Part shown: positions 42,701-50,040 of the stretch, one piece after another
Layout: every line of letters begins with the position of its first letter
How positions within the stretch are numbered: position 1 is the stretch's first letter
Assembly (NCBI GenBank): GCA_934702375.1
Contig: CAKUYE010000006.1
Coordinates: forward strand, 1 to 64,000
Direction: 5' to 3'
Length of the DNA stretch: 64,000 nucleotides
From: an uncultured Bacillota bacterium
GTDB lineage: Bacteria > Bacillota > Dehalobacteriia > UBA7702
Position numbers and translations under genes: made by a program
Notes under the pieces: model-generated
Told to the model about the DNA's origin: nothing
What the model saw: only the letters and a program-made list of their open reading frames with translations
The model's database searches: none

Positions 42701-44156
42701 CCGCAATGCCCAAGCCCGGTATATGACCGCCACCGCCGAGGTTGCTGACGGTTATAACGTCGGTCTTGTCAGTGATGAGGTCAAAGAGCTGGTTCAGGGC
42801 TATACGCCGCCGGAAGGCTATCGCGTTACGATTTCCGGTGAGAATGTTGCCATTGATGATTCCTTCCACGATCTTTACCTGATGCTGGGGCTTTCTCTGG
42901 TGTTGATGTATCTGATCATGGTTGCTCAATTCCAGTCACTGCTTTCGCCTTTGATCATTATGTTGATCGTGCCTCTTTCCTTTACCGGCGGATTTACGGC
43001 GTTGCTCCTCGGCGGTAAGGATATCAGCGTCATTGCTCTTGTAGGTTTCCTCCTGCTCAGCGGCATCGTTGTCAATAACGGTATCGTTCTGGTGGACTAT
43101 ATCGACCGTCTGCGTCGTTCCGGCAAACCCATGAGGGAAGCCATCATCGAAGGCGGCTGCACTCGTGCAAGACCGATCCTCATGACGGCATCCACCACGA
43201 TTTTGGCCGTATTGACCATGGCTTTTGGTCTTGGTACCGGAGCTGAAGTGATCCAGCCTATGGCCATCGTTGTTTTCGGCGGTATGCTTTACGCCACCGT
43301 CATGACGCTTTTTGTGGTGCCGGCCATTTATGATCTGTTCCTGCGGCGCAAAACCGATACCGTCATTGAATTAGCCCAGGGCAGTCCTTTGGATCAGGAG
43401 GATGAAATGAAAGGCTATCATATTGATAAGCCTTCTGAGGAAGATACGGAAGAGGAAGAAGAGGATGATTCCAAACCTTCCGCCAAGAAATCTCCGGGGC
43501 TCCTCGGCTCTCTGTCAGCGATTCTTCATCGTGAAGAGGAAGACGACGATGACGACGAAGAAGAGGATGATGAAGACGATGAAAACGAAGAATCCGCAGA
43601 GGATAAACCACGGCACCGCTTCCATTTGCCCTTCCTGAATCGTGATGACGAAGAGGAAGAGGATGAAGATGACGAGGACGACGACGAAGAGGATGAAGAT
43701 GAAGATGAAAGCCGTCTGCGCCGTTTCTTCCGCCGTTTAACCGAAGATGACGAAGATGAATTTGAAGACGATGATGACGAGGATGATGATGACGAGGACG
43801 ACGAAGAGGATGACTACGCGTTACCTCGCTTTGGTTTGTTCCGTCGTTTAAGAGCTCGGAAAACGGAAGATGACGAAGACGAGGAATACGACGATGACGA
43901 CGAAGAGGACGAAGACGAAGAGGAAGACAATGCTTCTCCCCATTTCCGTTTGTTCCGTCGATTGCGTTCTCTCCGGGAGGAAGAGGATGACGAAGATGAC
44001 GAAGAGGATGATGAAGACTACTATGGCCTGAAGGAACGTCGCCGTCGGGACCATGACGCGCTGATTGATGAAGAAACGCGGCGACGTGTTTTGCAGATAC
44101 CCACCGAAGACAACACCGAAATTTCAGATAAGGCGGATCGGAACAATGAAAAGTAA
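39765..44156 (+). CDS. RND-family efflux permease with coiled-coil insert and acidic C-terminal tail
   Basis: 1463 residues from ATG 39765 (MLTRLSVKKPYSVV); a TTG at 39732 would add 11 residues and cannot be excluded. It has the AcrB/HAE-1 layout: one membrane segment, a periplasmic-type loop, five or six segments (from about 515), a second loop and a last membrane block ending near 1195. The first loop carries a coiled coil at about 185-378 (DEISELEAQKKALTEKE). A tail of about 255 residues follows, in which Asp/Glu runs alternate with basic units such as LRRFFRRL, FGLFRRLRAR and FRLFRRLRSL. A monoderm lacks the outer-membrane channel, so it likely exports lipids, surfactants or drugs across the membrane. 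Its stop overlaps sigH by 11 bases. Confidence 0.9.
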   Translation: MLTRLSVKKPYSVVVAVAIIMLLGIAALVGIRTDLLPDVDYPYAVVTTEYTDASPEEVEATVTKPLEKAIASLGKTKEIHSISTSGKSIVTVEFNSSVDMDFIVAEMREAFEPLKSEWGSSISSPVIRKVNPDTMPVIVASVDVEGEDAAGISKFVNDTLMSYFDGIDGVADLSVQGLVSEQVQITIDPDKLAEINEKIYNAIDGDYAKARAALEATDADLSSASTQLSSDLLNQVASIDSQLRTLNSQLAKAQAAESTSNDQIKKLKDEISELEAQKKALTEKETPTEEDLAELEKVNSDLTQAQMELAAAQSGGNSSSDSISSLRQQISQLESQRNALTAQMSTRESELAKSRSDITSQLSALATDEETAKAEADLKTLITTEMVSSMLAAQNFSSKAGSLAMGNREYDVKVGDKISSVEELENLILFHFDLDGVEDVLLSQVANISLVNDSDKVYSKIDGHDGVLISFMKQSDYSTAEAAKNIWKVFDKVQETYPSVTITPLSDQSVYIDRVSGAVTENLVIGAVLAILVLLLFLRDLRPTLVVGVSIPVSLLFAIALMYFTGVTLNIFSLCGLALGVGMLVDNSIVVMENIYRCRKCGLSRFDAALEGVKQVSSAIVASTLTTICVFLPVVFTNGLSRQLFSDIGLTIAYSLLASLFIAFTLVPAMSAGVLRKMEKRRKDTVSPLKARYTSIMRWVLCHRVFVLVFALMLLVFSGIFAISRGTSFLPQSDSTEMTISLTMKEETTDAALWQTTDNVMSLLRDMDDVKSVGAVSDEGGNVSLSGVSEGGGTILYVVLKDDKDHTCQEIAESIQAQTENLGCDLDISIGSYDLSSLYQEGIRITVSGEDLTTLASVTEDMGDLLLSVEGIENVKSSMDTATPTLKVSVNKAEAMKYGLTVSEVYEFISRSISNSANATTLSQSGTDVIVIDGSAGDLSLADIQNLKMTVTDDNDVTSEVVIGSIATITEEEGAPVIYRNAQARYMTATAEVADGYNVGLVSDEVKELVQGYTPPEGYRVTISGENVAIDDSFHDLYLMLGLSLVLMYLIMVAQFQSLLSPLIIMLIVPLSFTGGFTALLLGGKDISVIALVGFLLLSGIVVNNGIVLVDYIDRLRRSGKPMREAIIEGGCTRARPILMTASTTILAVLTMAFGLGTGAEVIQPMAIVVFGGMLYATVMTLFVVPAIYDLFLRRKTDTVIELAQGSPLDQEDEMKGYHIDKPSEEDTEEEEEDDSKPSAKKSPGLLGSLSAILHREEEDDDDDEEEDDEDDENEESAEDKPRHRFHLPFLNRDDEEEEDEDDEDDDEEDEDEDESRLRRFFRRLTEDDEDEFEDDDDEDDDDEDDEEDDYALPRFGLFRRLRARKTEDDEDEEYDDDDEEDEDEEEDNASPHFRLFRRLRSLREEEDDEDDEEDDEDYYGLKERRRRDHDALIDEETRRRVLQIPTEDNTEISDKADRNNEK

Positions 44157-44925
44157 TGAGGATTATCATAAGCAGGAAAATGAAAATATAGAACATCTGG
44201 AAGCAACCGAAAGTACTTCCTCGGAAAATCATGATCCCGATTCTCTTGATCCTCAGGAACTCATCGACGAAGAGGACGCCGAGGAGATGGCATATCCCGA
44301 GGAGACCAGCCCCTATCTTGGCATGGAGGATGAAGCGATCATTGCCCTTTACCGAGAAGGGGATAACCTGGCTCAGGAATTTTTGATTTCCAAATACAAA
44401 AACTTTGTGCGCTCCAAAGCACGCTCCTATTTCCTGATTGGCGCCGATAAGGAGGATATCATTCAAGAGGGCATGATCGGCCTTTATAAGGCCATTCGTG
44501 ACTTCCGTAGCGATAAACAGGCTTCTTTTCGGGCCTTTGCCGATCTCTGCATCACCCGGCAAATCATTACGGCCATCAAAACGGCTACCCGGCAAAAGCA
44601 CATTCCTTTGAATTCCTATGTCTCTTTAAATAAGCCGATCTACGATGAAGAATCGGATCGCACCCTTTTGGATGTGGTCTCCGGGATCCATATTGCCGAT
44701 CCCGAAGAAATCTTTATTAACCGGGAGCAAATGCAGGATATTGAAGTGAAGATGAGCGAGCTTCTCAGCTCTCTGGAGATGGAGGTTCTTACCTATTATT
44801 TGGAAGGAAAAAGCTATCAGGAAATTGCAGAGCAGCTGGAACGCCATGTAAAATCCATTGATAATGCCCTGCAGAGGGTAAAGAGAAAACTGGGAAAATA
44901 TCTGGAAGATCGGGATAGCGATTAA
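44146..44925 (+). CDS. sigH: RNA polymerase sigma factor SigH family
   Basis: 259 residues. From about residue 65 it follows Bacillus SigH closely: KYKNFVRSKARSYFLIGADK, then QEGMIGLYKAIRDF, TRQIITAIKTATRQKHIPLN and the C-terminal helix-turn-helix SYQEIAEQLERHVKSIDNAL. SigH directs entry into sporulation and stationary-phase genes. The first 65 residues are an acidic extension (DPDSLDPQELIDEEDAEE) not present in Bacillus SigH. The start is ATG 44146, overlapping the RND gene. tRNA genes follow, as in many Clostridia, but the usual rpmG-secE-nusG genes are absent here. Confidence 0.93.
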   Translation: MKSNEDYHKQENENIEHLEATESTSSENHDPDSLDPQELIDEEDAEEMAYPEETSPYLGMEDEAIIALYREGDNLAQEFLISKYKNFVRSKARSYFLIGADKEDIIQEGMIGLYKAIRDFRSDKQASFRAFADLCITRQIITAIKTATRQKHIPLNSYVSLNKPIYDEESDRTLLDVVSGIHIADPEEIFINREQMQDIEVKMSELLSSLEMEVLTYYLEGKSYQEIAEQLERHVKSIDNALQRVKRKLGKYLEDRDSD

Positions 44926-45047
44926 TTTCCCTCGAAATGTGGAAATCCTTTTCTCTGCCAAATTGCCTCTTGCCAAATCATATCGGAAGTAGTATAATAT
45001 AACTATCGGCAGTTGAAAAAGTTTTTTTGAAACTTTCAAAAAAAGAC

Positions 45048-45076
45048 TTGACAAATCCGCCGCGAGCCTGTATAAT
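45048..45076 (+). promoter_or_regulatory. Consensus promoter of the tRNA operon
   Basis: Perfect TTGACA and perfect TATAAT with a 17-base spacer stand 17 bases before tRNA-Thr, as expected for stable RNA. Confidence 0.9.
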
Positions 45077-45092
45077 AATACTTGCGTTTCAT

Positions 45093-45168
45093 GCCGACAT
45101 GGCGCAATTGGCAGCGCAACTGATTTGTAATCAGTAGGTTGGGGGTTCAAGTCTCTCTGTCGGCACCA
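45093..45168 (+). tRNA. tRNA-Thr (TGT)
   Basis: The acceptor arms GCCGACA and TGTCGGC pair, the anticodon loop TTTGTAA carries TGT, GGTTCAAGTC forms the T loop and CCA is encoded. All four arms fold. Confidence 0.95.
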
Positions 45169-45185
45169 TGTTGGAAATAAAATAT

Positions 45186-45270
45186 GGGGAGATTCCCGAG
45201 TGGCCAAAGGGGGCAGACTGTAAATCTGTTGTCGACGACTTCGATGGTTCGAATCCATCTCTCCCCACCA
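45186..45270 (+). tRNA. tRNA-Tyr (GTA)
   Basis: An 85-base gene with the long variable arm expected of bacterial tRNA-Tyr. The acceptor stem is GGGGAGA/TCTCCCC, the anticodon loop CTGTAAA carries GTA, and CCA is encoded. Confidence 0.95.
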
Positions 45271-45307
45271 TTTTTAAAACAAGGACGAAGGTATTCGTCC
45301 TTTATAT

Positions 45308-45383
45308 CGCGGAGTAGAGCAGCTGGCAGCTCGTCGGGCTCATAACCCGGAGGTCGCAGGTTCAAGTCCTGCCTCCGCAACCA
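45308..45383 (+). tRNA. Initiator tRNA-fMet (CAT)
   Basis: The anticodon loop CTCATAA carries CAT. The first base C faces A72 without pairing, and the anticodon stem has three G-C pairs (GGG/CCC); both are marks of the initiator tRNA. CCA is encoded. Confidence 0.93.
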
Positions 45384-45387
45384 GAAC

Positions 45388-45432
45388 AAAAACCATTATC
45401 ACGCAGGAAAAGCGTAGTAATGGTTTTTTCCT
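45388..45432 (+). terminator. Terminator of the tRNA operon
   Basis: AAAACCATTA and TAATGGTTTT form the outer stem, ACGC/GCGT the inner one, followed by a T-run. Confidence 0.9.
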
Positions 45433-45589
45433 TTTTCGCGTTGAATCTGTATTGCTAACATCCTCTGCACCGGAGCGGGTATGGATTTTTTTAATCCTGC
45501 TTTATTCATTCCTCATTTCGTTGTATAATATTGTTAGGCACGGTTCGGTTTTATTTGGCAATTTAGTTCTGCCAAAGGGGCTATAGATT

Positions 45590-46798
45590 ATGTTGCTTTT
45601 TGATTTTTGTTTGCGAAATTTTGTGCGGGAGGTGAGATGTTTGCTTTATGGATTTGGTGTTGTTTGGGGCTTTATTTTTCTGGTTTTGGTGCGGGGGCTT
45701 TTTTGTTTTTTTCGCAAGCCCTTGGCAGGTGACCTTCGCGAGGTGATTTGTCCCCGGTTTTGGCTGGGATTTTCCCTTATTTTTACCGGCATGTTTTTTG
45801 TGTTGTCGGTAGTGACTTTTGCTTTTGGAGCGATGGTTGCCGGCGGTATTTTGGGTGTTGTGGCTCTTGTCGGTTGTTACATGACGATGAGCTGCTGCAA
45901 TCGGAAGATTTGCTACGATGATGCCTCCTTTACGATAACGGATTTTTTCGGACGCAAGCATTACTTCCGTTATGAGGATATTACTCATCTTACCAATGTT
46001 TTTTGGCATTTTAAGTTTCACACGGTTGATCGGTCCGTTACCGTCGGTTTTTTTCTCGCCCGTTCTTTGGATATAAGAAATTTTGTTTATACGATAAAAA
46101 AACAGTATCGCAAAGGCAATGACGGAATGGCTATTCCCTATACGGCGCCGAAAAAAAGGCCTTATTTTGAACATGTACGGTCTCCCTATGCGTATATAGC
46201 TTTCTATATTTTCATCCTGTTCGCAGTATTCTTTATTACGATATCCATAGGAATCGGCATTATCTCTCCAACAGAACCCAAGGAATTTGCAAGAAGCTTA
46301 GAGTACAAGACCATCGAGGTTGAAGATTACGGTGTTCAATTTGAGCTTTTTAACTTTGGCTTTCCTTTGCGAATATATACGGAGGATACTTCTTACTGCC
46401 TTTCCCACTATGAGGAGTTGCTCAGGAACCGTGATGCATTTTTTGCGGCCTGTGATGCCGGTGTGAAATTTGATATTGGGTATTATTACTATGGAGGAGG
46501 ATATCAGAGTGGTCCTAGTGATAATTATCTTTATCGTATTATCGGGGCTGATGGAGCCGTTTATCTTTCCATTGAAGATGTTCGTGCTCGTAATCGTGAG
46601 GCGAATATAAAAATTTGGATTTTCTTTGCTCTCTGTCTGGTCATTGTGGTGGCTTGTGTCATGTTCTCTGTCTGTATTGGTCGTCATCCGGAGCGCTATC
46701 ATCCTGATGTGGTGCGGATATTTTATCGCAAAGGAGAAATTTACCTGCCCGGAGAGCCGCGGGCAAAGCAGAAAAAGCGAAGAAAGAAACGAAAGTAG
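45590..46798 (+). CDS. Unknown membrane protein with PH-like segment
   Basis: 402 residues from ATG 45590. A TTG at 45641, 7 bases behind GGGAGGTG, is better supported by its ribosome binding site and would give 385 residues. Two membrane segments lie near residues 60-105, then a cytoplasmic stretch resembling a bacterial PH-like domain (ASFTITDFFGRKHYFRYEDI), a segment near 205, an extracellular part with a Tyr/Gly run (YYYYGGGY), a last segment near 345 and a very basic tail. I do not recognise a family with certainty. It has no obvious operon partners; the radical SAM gene downstream has its own promoter. Confidence 0.7.
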   Translation: MLLFDFCLRNFVREVRCLLYGFGVVWGFIFLVLVRGLFCFFRKPLAGDLREVICPRFWLGFSLIFTGMFFVLSVVTFAFGAMVAGGILGVVALVGCYMTMSCCNRKICYDDASFTITDFFGRKHYFRYEDITHLTNVFWHFKFHTVDRSVTVGFFLARSLDIRNFVYTIKKQYRKGNDGMAIPYTAPKKRPYFEHVRSPYAYIAFYIFILFAVFFITISIGIGIISPTEPKEFARSLEYKTIEVEDYGVQFELFNFGFPLRIYTEDTSYCLSHYEELLRNRDAFFAACDAGVKFDIGYYYYGGGYQSGPSDNYLYRIIGADGAVYLSIEDVRARNREANIKIWIFFALCLVIVVACVMFSVCIGRHPERYHPDVVRIFYRKGEIYLPGEPRAKQKKRRKKRK

Positions 46799-46814
46799 CA
46801 TTGTCCGGGGTCTC

Positions 46815-46843
46815 TTGACGAAATCGGAATATGGATATATAAT
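46815..46843 (+). promoter_or_regulatory. Promoter of the radical SAM/tetR operon
   Basis: TTGACG and perfect TATAAT with a 17-base spacer. The start point would fall inside the palindrome at 46844. Confidence 0.8.
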
Positions 46844-46865
46844 ATAGCTAGCGATTGCTAGCTAT
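46844..46865. promoter_or_regulatory. Perfect palindrome at the transcription start, probable TetR operator
   Basis: ATAGCTAGC and GCTAGCTAT are 9-bp inverted repeats around GATT, directly after the -10 box. A TTTTTT follows, so the RNA could also form a terminator-like hairpin. The regulator encoded in the same operon is the likely ligand. Confidence 0.65.
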
Positions 46866-46894
46866 TTTTTATAGATTTGTTTGGATGTGGTTTT

Positions 46895-47992
46895 ATGAGT
46901 TTTGATTTAGAGCTTTATTTGAATCGAGGGGTGCGCCGTTTGGTGCGGGAGATTTCTCTGGCTGCGGTAAAACATCCCTTTTTGGCGGCATACATGACGC
47001 GGTTTGCCATGACTGCGAAGGCGGCGGAGCGAAAGAGAGCTGAGGCCGCCGCCGGAGGGGAGCATATTCCCGCCTTCCTTATTGCCAGCATTACGACCCG
47101 GTGCAACCTCCACTGCAAGGGTTGCTATGCCCGGTCGAACCGGGATTGTACCGACGAGGCGGTGGAAGAGAAGTCTCTTCTTTCCGTTTCTGAGTGGGAT
47201 GGGATTTTTACCGAAGCGGAATCTTTGGGGATTGTGTTTATCTTCCTTGCCGGAGGGGAGCCCTTTGTCCGTCGGGATCTCCTGGCGGTGGCTGCTGCCC
47301 ACAAAGGGATTCTTTTCCCTGTCTTTACCAACGGCACTATGTTTGATGCCGCAGCCATGGCTTTACTGGCACAGCATCCCAATCTTGTGCCGGTGCTGAG
47401 TATCGAGGGGGATCGCAAAATCACCGATGCCCGCCGAGGCAAGGGAACTTACGATAAGCTCACCGCTGCCATGGCGGCGTTGAAAAAGCAGGGGCAGATT
47501 TTCGGTTGCTCGGTGACGGTGCAAAAGGATAATCTCAAAACGGTTCTCGGCAATGCCTTTGTTTCTTCCGTGGCGAGATCCGGCGCCAAAGCGATCCTCT
47601 ATGTGGAGTATGTGCCGGTGGATGGCAGCAGTACCGACCTTGCTCCCGGAGATCCGGAACGGAAATACCTGGCGGCACGATTGGCAGCCCTGCGCAAGGC
47701 CTATCCAAAGCTGGTGTTCATTGCCTTTCCCGGTGATGAGCAGGCTCTGGGAGGCTGCCTTGCCGCCGGCCGCGGATTTTTTCATATCAATCCCTACGGT
47801 GCTGCGGAGCCTTGCCCCTTTTCGCCTCATTCCGATCGTTCTCTCAAGGAGGTTTCTTTGCGGGAAGCTCTGGCTTCTCCTCTTTTCCAAAAGCTTCGTT
47901 CCTGGGATGCTTTGGCGGAAAGTCATGTCGGCGGCTGTACCTTATTTCACCAAGAAGGGAAGATAAAGGCATTTCTGGAGGAAGAAAAATGA
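46895..47992 (+). CDS. Radical SAM protein (SPASM-like end)
   Basis: 365 residues. The radical SAM cluster CNLHCKGC (cysteines near 70, 74 and 77) follows a leader helix. FLAGGEPFVRRDLL near 125 is the glycine-rich SAM motif. The C-terminal part has cysteines in GGCLAAG, AEPCPF and GGCTLF that could hold an auxiliary Fe-S cluster, as in SPASM/twitch proteins. Substrate unknown. The start is ATG 46895; a TTG at 46877 is less likely. Its stop overlaps the tetR start, so the two are co-transcribed under one palindrome-controlled promoter. Confidence 0.88.
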   Translation: MSFDLELYLNRGVRRLVREISLAAVKHPFLAAYMTRFAMTAKAAERKRAEAAAGGEHIPAFLIASITTRCNLHCKGCYARSNRDCTDEAVEEKSLLSVSEWDGIFTEAESLGIVFIFLAGGEPFVRRDLLAVAAAHKGILFPVFTNGTMFDAAAMALLAQHPNLVPVLSIEGDRKITDARRGKGTYDKLTAAMAALKKQGQIFGCSVTVQKDNLKTVLGNAFVSSVARSGAKAILYVEYVPVDGSSTDLAPGDPERKYLAARLAALRKAYPKLVFIAFPGDEQALGGCLAAGRGFFHINPYGAAEPCPFSPHSDRSLKEVSLREALASPLFQKLRSWDALAESHVGGCTLFHQEGKIKAFLEEEK

Positions 47993-48609
47993 CCACAAAG
48001 GAACGGATCCTGGAGGAGGCTCTGACCCTCTTTTCCCGACAGGGGTATAAGGCTACGGGAGTGCGGCAGATCGCCGCAGCGGTAGGGATTCGGGATGCTT
48101 CTCTCTACAAGCATTTTAAAAGTAAGGAAGATATCTTTCGGGGGATCATGGCTTTGATCGAGGAGCATATTGGCGGCTTTTCCCCGGAGCTGGGATTACC
48201 TCGGTGGGAAGGGGAATCCTTGGACGCCGATACAGAGTCTTTGGTGCATTTGGATTTAGAAACGATGAAGGCCATTTCCCGAAAAGCCTTTCTCTTTTAT
48301 CTTACCGATCCCTATCTTTCCCGATTCCGAAGGCTGGCGCATCTGGAGCGGTATCGGGAGCCGGAGATCTATCGGCGGTATTATAAGCTGTTTATGGAGG
48401 ATGCCGTTTCCTATCTGCCCCGGCTCTTTGAAGTACTGATGAAACGCGGCACCTTCCGGCAGGGGGATCCCCGGGGGGCAGCTCTGCATTACTATGCCCC
48501 TATCTATTTCTTGCTGGATCAATACGAAGGCTGTGAAGAACGGGCCGAAGAAGCCGCGGCGATCCTAGATCAGCAAATCGAGGCCTTTTACAGCCTTTAT
48601 CACCAATAA
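47989..48609 (+). CDS. TetR-family transcriptional regulator
   Basis: 206 residues. The N-terminal TetR helix-turn-helix is clear (RILEEALTLFSRQGYKATGV, then IRDASLYKHFKSKEDIF). The C-terminal ligand-binding part is rich in aromatic residues. The start ATG 47989 has GGAGGAAG upstream and overlaps the radical SAM stop by 4 bases. It probably represses its own operon at the 46844 palindrome; the inducer is unknown. Confidence 0.93.
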   Translation: MTTKERILEEALTLFSRQGYKATGVRQIAAAVGIRDASLYKHFKSKEDIFRGIMALIEEHIGGFSPELGLPRWEGESLDADTESLVHLDLETMKAISRKAFLFYLTDPYLSRFRRLAHLERYREPEIYRRYYKLFMEDAVSYLPRLFEVLMKRGTFRQGDPRGAALHYYAPIYFLLDQYEGCEERAEEAAAILDQQIEAFYSLYHQ

Positions 48610-48613
48610 AAAA

Positions 48614-48665
48614 TACCGGGGCGTTGCTCAACGATGTACGTGGGCAATGCTCCGGTGTTTTTTTA
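48614..48665. terminator. Terminator between tetR and the convergent DUF4491 gene
   Basis: ACCGGGGC/GCTCCGGT and an inner TTGC/GCAA pair, with T-runs on either side. Confidence 0.8.
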
Positions 48666-48669
48666 CTTC

Positions 48670-48966
48670 TTATTTATGTTGTTTGTTTCGTTTGGGATTT
48701 TTGGGAAACCAGCCTTTTTCGACTCGTTTTTCCTGTTCAAAAAGCTCTTTGATGCTCCACAGGCTGCCGCCGCCGGCTACTGCGCATATGGTTGCCGCCA
48801 TATCGTTTTGCAGCAGCAGGGAAAGGGCCAGCATGCCGATGCCTGCAATGGCAAAGAAGGGCCATATTTTTTTGGAAAACCAGTATTCGCCCTTGATCAC
48901 CAGAGGATGATAAAGGCCGATGATGAGAAAGGTTAGTACCCCGATGATGATGCCGTTGAAATTCAT
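48670..48966 (-). CDS. DUF4491 small membrane protein
   Basis: 98 residues with two or three membrane segments (5-22, 35-52, 58-75) and a basic tail. The start MNFNGIIIGVLTFLIIGLYH is typical of the DUF4491 family, a small conserved protein of anaerobes without known function. It begins 3 bases after the DtxR-type regulator gene, so it is probably co-transcribed with it and may respond to iron. Confidence 0.85.
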   Translation of the reverse strand: MNFNGIIIGVLTFLIIGLYHPLVIKGEYWFSKKIWPFFAIAGIGMLALSLLLQNDMAATICAVAGGGSLWSIKELFEQEKRVEKGWFPKNPKRNKQHK

Positions 48967-48969
48967 GAC

Positions 48970-49356
48970 TTATTCTTTGGTTTCTTCTGCCACATTTTGT
49001 TCGGCATGGCTGCAGATGGCGTGAAAAGATTCTTCGCTGAGGTCGTGTTCGATCTTACAGGCATCCTCTTCGGCAACGATGGGGTCTACGCCTAGTTGGA
49101 TCAGGAATTTGGTGAGAGTCTTGTGACGGTGGTATACCTTTTGGGCAATGGCCATGCCGCTTTCGGTCAAAGTGATTTGCCCGTATTTCGACATTTCAAT
49201 ATAGCCGTTTTCCTTCAGATTTTTCGCTGCCACACTTACGCTGGGTTTGCTTACTCCCAAATGAACGGCGATATCAATGGAGCGGATATAGCCTTTCTCT
49301 TCCTGGAGCATCAGCATGGTTTCGAGATAGTCTTCTGCTGATTGTTGGATCTTCAT
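48970..49356 (-). CDS. DtxR/MntR-family metal-dependent regulator
   Basis: 128 residues, the short form without an SH3 domain. The N-terminal winged helix contains QQSAEDYLETMLML and LGVSKPSVSVAAKNLKENGY. The metal-binding and dimer part has HRHKTLTKFLIQLG, EEDACKIEH and HAICSHAE with the expected His, Glu and Cys ligands. The start ATG 49356 has CGGAGG upstream. It is divergent from feoA, so it most likely represses feo when Fe(II) is plentiful. TTAG/CTAA palindromes nearby are its likely boxes. Confidence 0.92.
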   Translation of the reverse strand: MKIQQSAEDYLETMLMLQEEKGYIRSIDIAVHLGVSKPSVSVAAKNLKENGYIEMSKYGQITLTESGMAIAQKVYHRHKTLTKFLIQLGVDPIVAEEDACKIEHDLSEESFHAICSHAEQNVAEETKE

Positions 49357-49381
49357 GTTGTTTTTTCCTCCGGGTGTGATA

Positions 49382-49394
49382 CTAATAATGTTAG
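49382..49394. promoter_or_regulatory. CTAA-N5-TTAG site before the DtxR-type gene
   Basis: CTAA and TTAG are inverted around 5 bases, just upstream of the regulator's ribosome binding site. The half-site order is opposite to that of the other boxes, so it is a weaker candidate for autoregulation. Confidence 0.4.
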
Positions 49395-49434
49395 CATAAT
49401 TTCGCTTGAATTTCAAGAAAACAAAAAAACAACC

Positions 49435-49467
49435 TTGACATTTTGAGTTAGTTCTGATAAACTAACT
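49435..49467 (+). promoter_or_regulatory. feo promoter with overlapping regulator box
   Basis: TTGACA (49435-49440) and TAAACT (49458-49463) are 17 bases apart. AGTTAGTT (49446-49453) and AACTAACT (49460-49467) are exact inverted repeats around 6 bases that cover the spacer and the -10 box, a repressor position. Confidence 0.75.
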
Positions 49468-49472
49468 CTACA

Positions 49473-49488
49473 GTTAGCGGAAGCTAAT
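49473..49488. promoter_or_regulatory. Second TTAG/CTAA palindrome upstream of feoA
   Basis: TTAGC and GCTAA are inverted around GGAA, immediately after the promoter box. It shares the half-site TTAG with the other sites. Confidence 0.6.
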
Positions 49489-49518
49489 TCTATTTTGATG
49501 GAAGAGGATGTGATTATT

Positions 49519-49728
49519 ATGCCGCTTACAATGGCAAACCCCGGTGAGGTTAACACCATTCGCAAAGTCGGAGGCAGTGCTGCCGTGCGAAAACACCTGG
49601 AGCATCTTGGATTTGTTGCCGGCAGTGACATTACGGTCGTTTCCGCTTTGAACGGGAATCTGATCGTAAATGTAAAGGAAACCCGCGTTGCCATCAGCCG
49701 GGAAATGGCCGGCAAAATACTGATTTAG
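49519..49728 (+). CDS. feoA: FeoA-family ferrous iron transport accessory protein 1
   Basis: 69 residues from ATG 49519, with GAGG 11 bases upstream; ATG 49498 and TTG 49495 are alternatives. The SH3-like FeoA fold is recognisable from RKVGGSAAVRKHLEHLGF, then GSDITVVSALNGNLIVNV and VAISREMAGKI. FeoA supports FeoB-mediated Fe(II) uptake at the membrane. It is the first gene of the feo operon under two regulator boxes. Confidence 0.9.
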   Translation: MPLTMANPGEVNTIRKVGGSAAVRKHLEHLGFVAGSDITVVSALNGNLIVNVKETRVAISREMAGKILI

Positions 49729-49771
49729 CCTGAAAATTTTAATTAATTTTATTTTTTAGAGGAGTATAGAG

Positions 49772-49996
49772 ATGAAAACTTTGAAAGAAGTAAAAGTCGG
49801 TGAAACCGTAGTGGTGAAAAAGCTCCATGGCGAAGGCGGCGTGAAACGCCGCATTATGGATATGGGCATCACCAAGGGTGCTTCGATCTACGTTCGCAAA
49901 GTGGCTCCCCTGGGAGATCCCTTTGAAGTAACCGTTCGCGGCTATGAGCTTTCTTTGCGTAAGGCCGACGCAGAAATGATCGAAGTGGCGGAATAA
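49772..49996 (+). CDS. feoA: FeoA-family ferrous iron transport accessory protein 2
   Basis: 74 residues. It shows the SH3-like FeoA pattern (VVVKKLHGEGGVKRRIMDMG, then KVAPLGDPFEVTVRGYELSL). It differs clearly from the first FeoA, and two FeoA copies before feoB are common in Clostridia. GAGGAG stands upstream of ATG 49772. It is 43 bases after the first feoA and about 80 before feoB. Confidence 0.93.
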   Translation: MKTLKEVKVGETVVVKKLHGEGGVKRRIMDMGITKGASIYVRKVAPLGDPFEVTVRGYELSLRKADAEMIEVAE

Positions 49997-50040
49997 TCCC
50001 GAGCAAAAGGAACCGCGAAATTAAATTTTTTTAAATTCTT

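Noticed and set aside
45013..45036. Terminator between sigH and the tRNA genes
   Set aside because: GAAAAAGTTT and AAACTTTC pair, but the stem has almost no G-C pairs and is not convincing.
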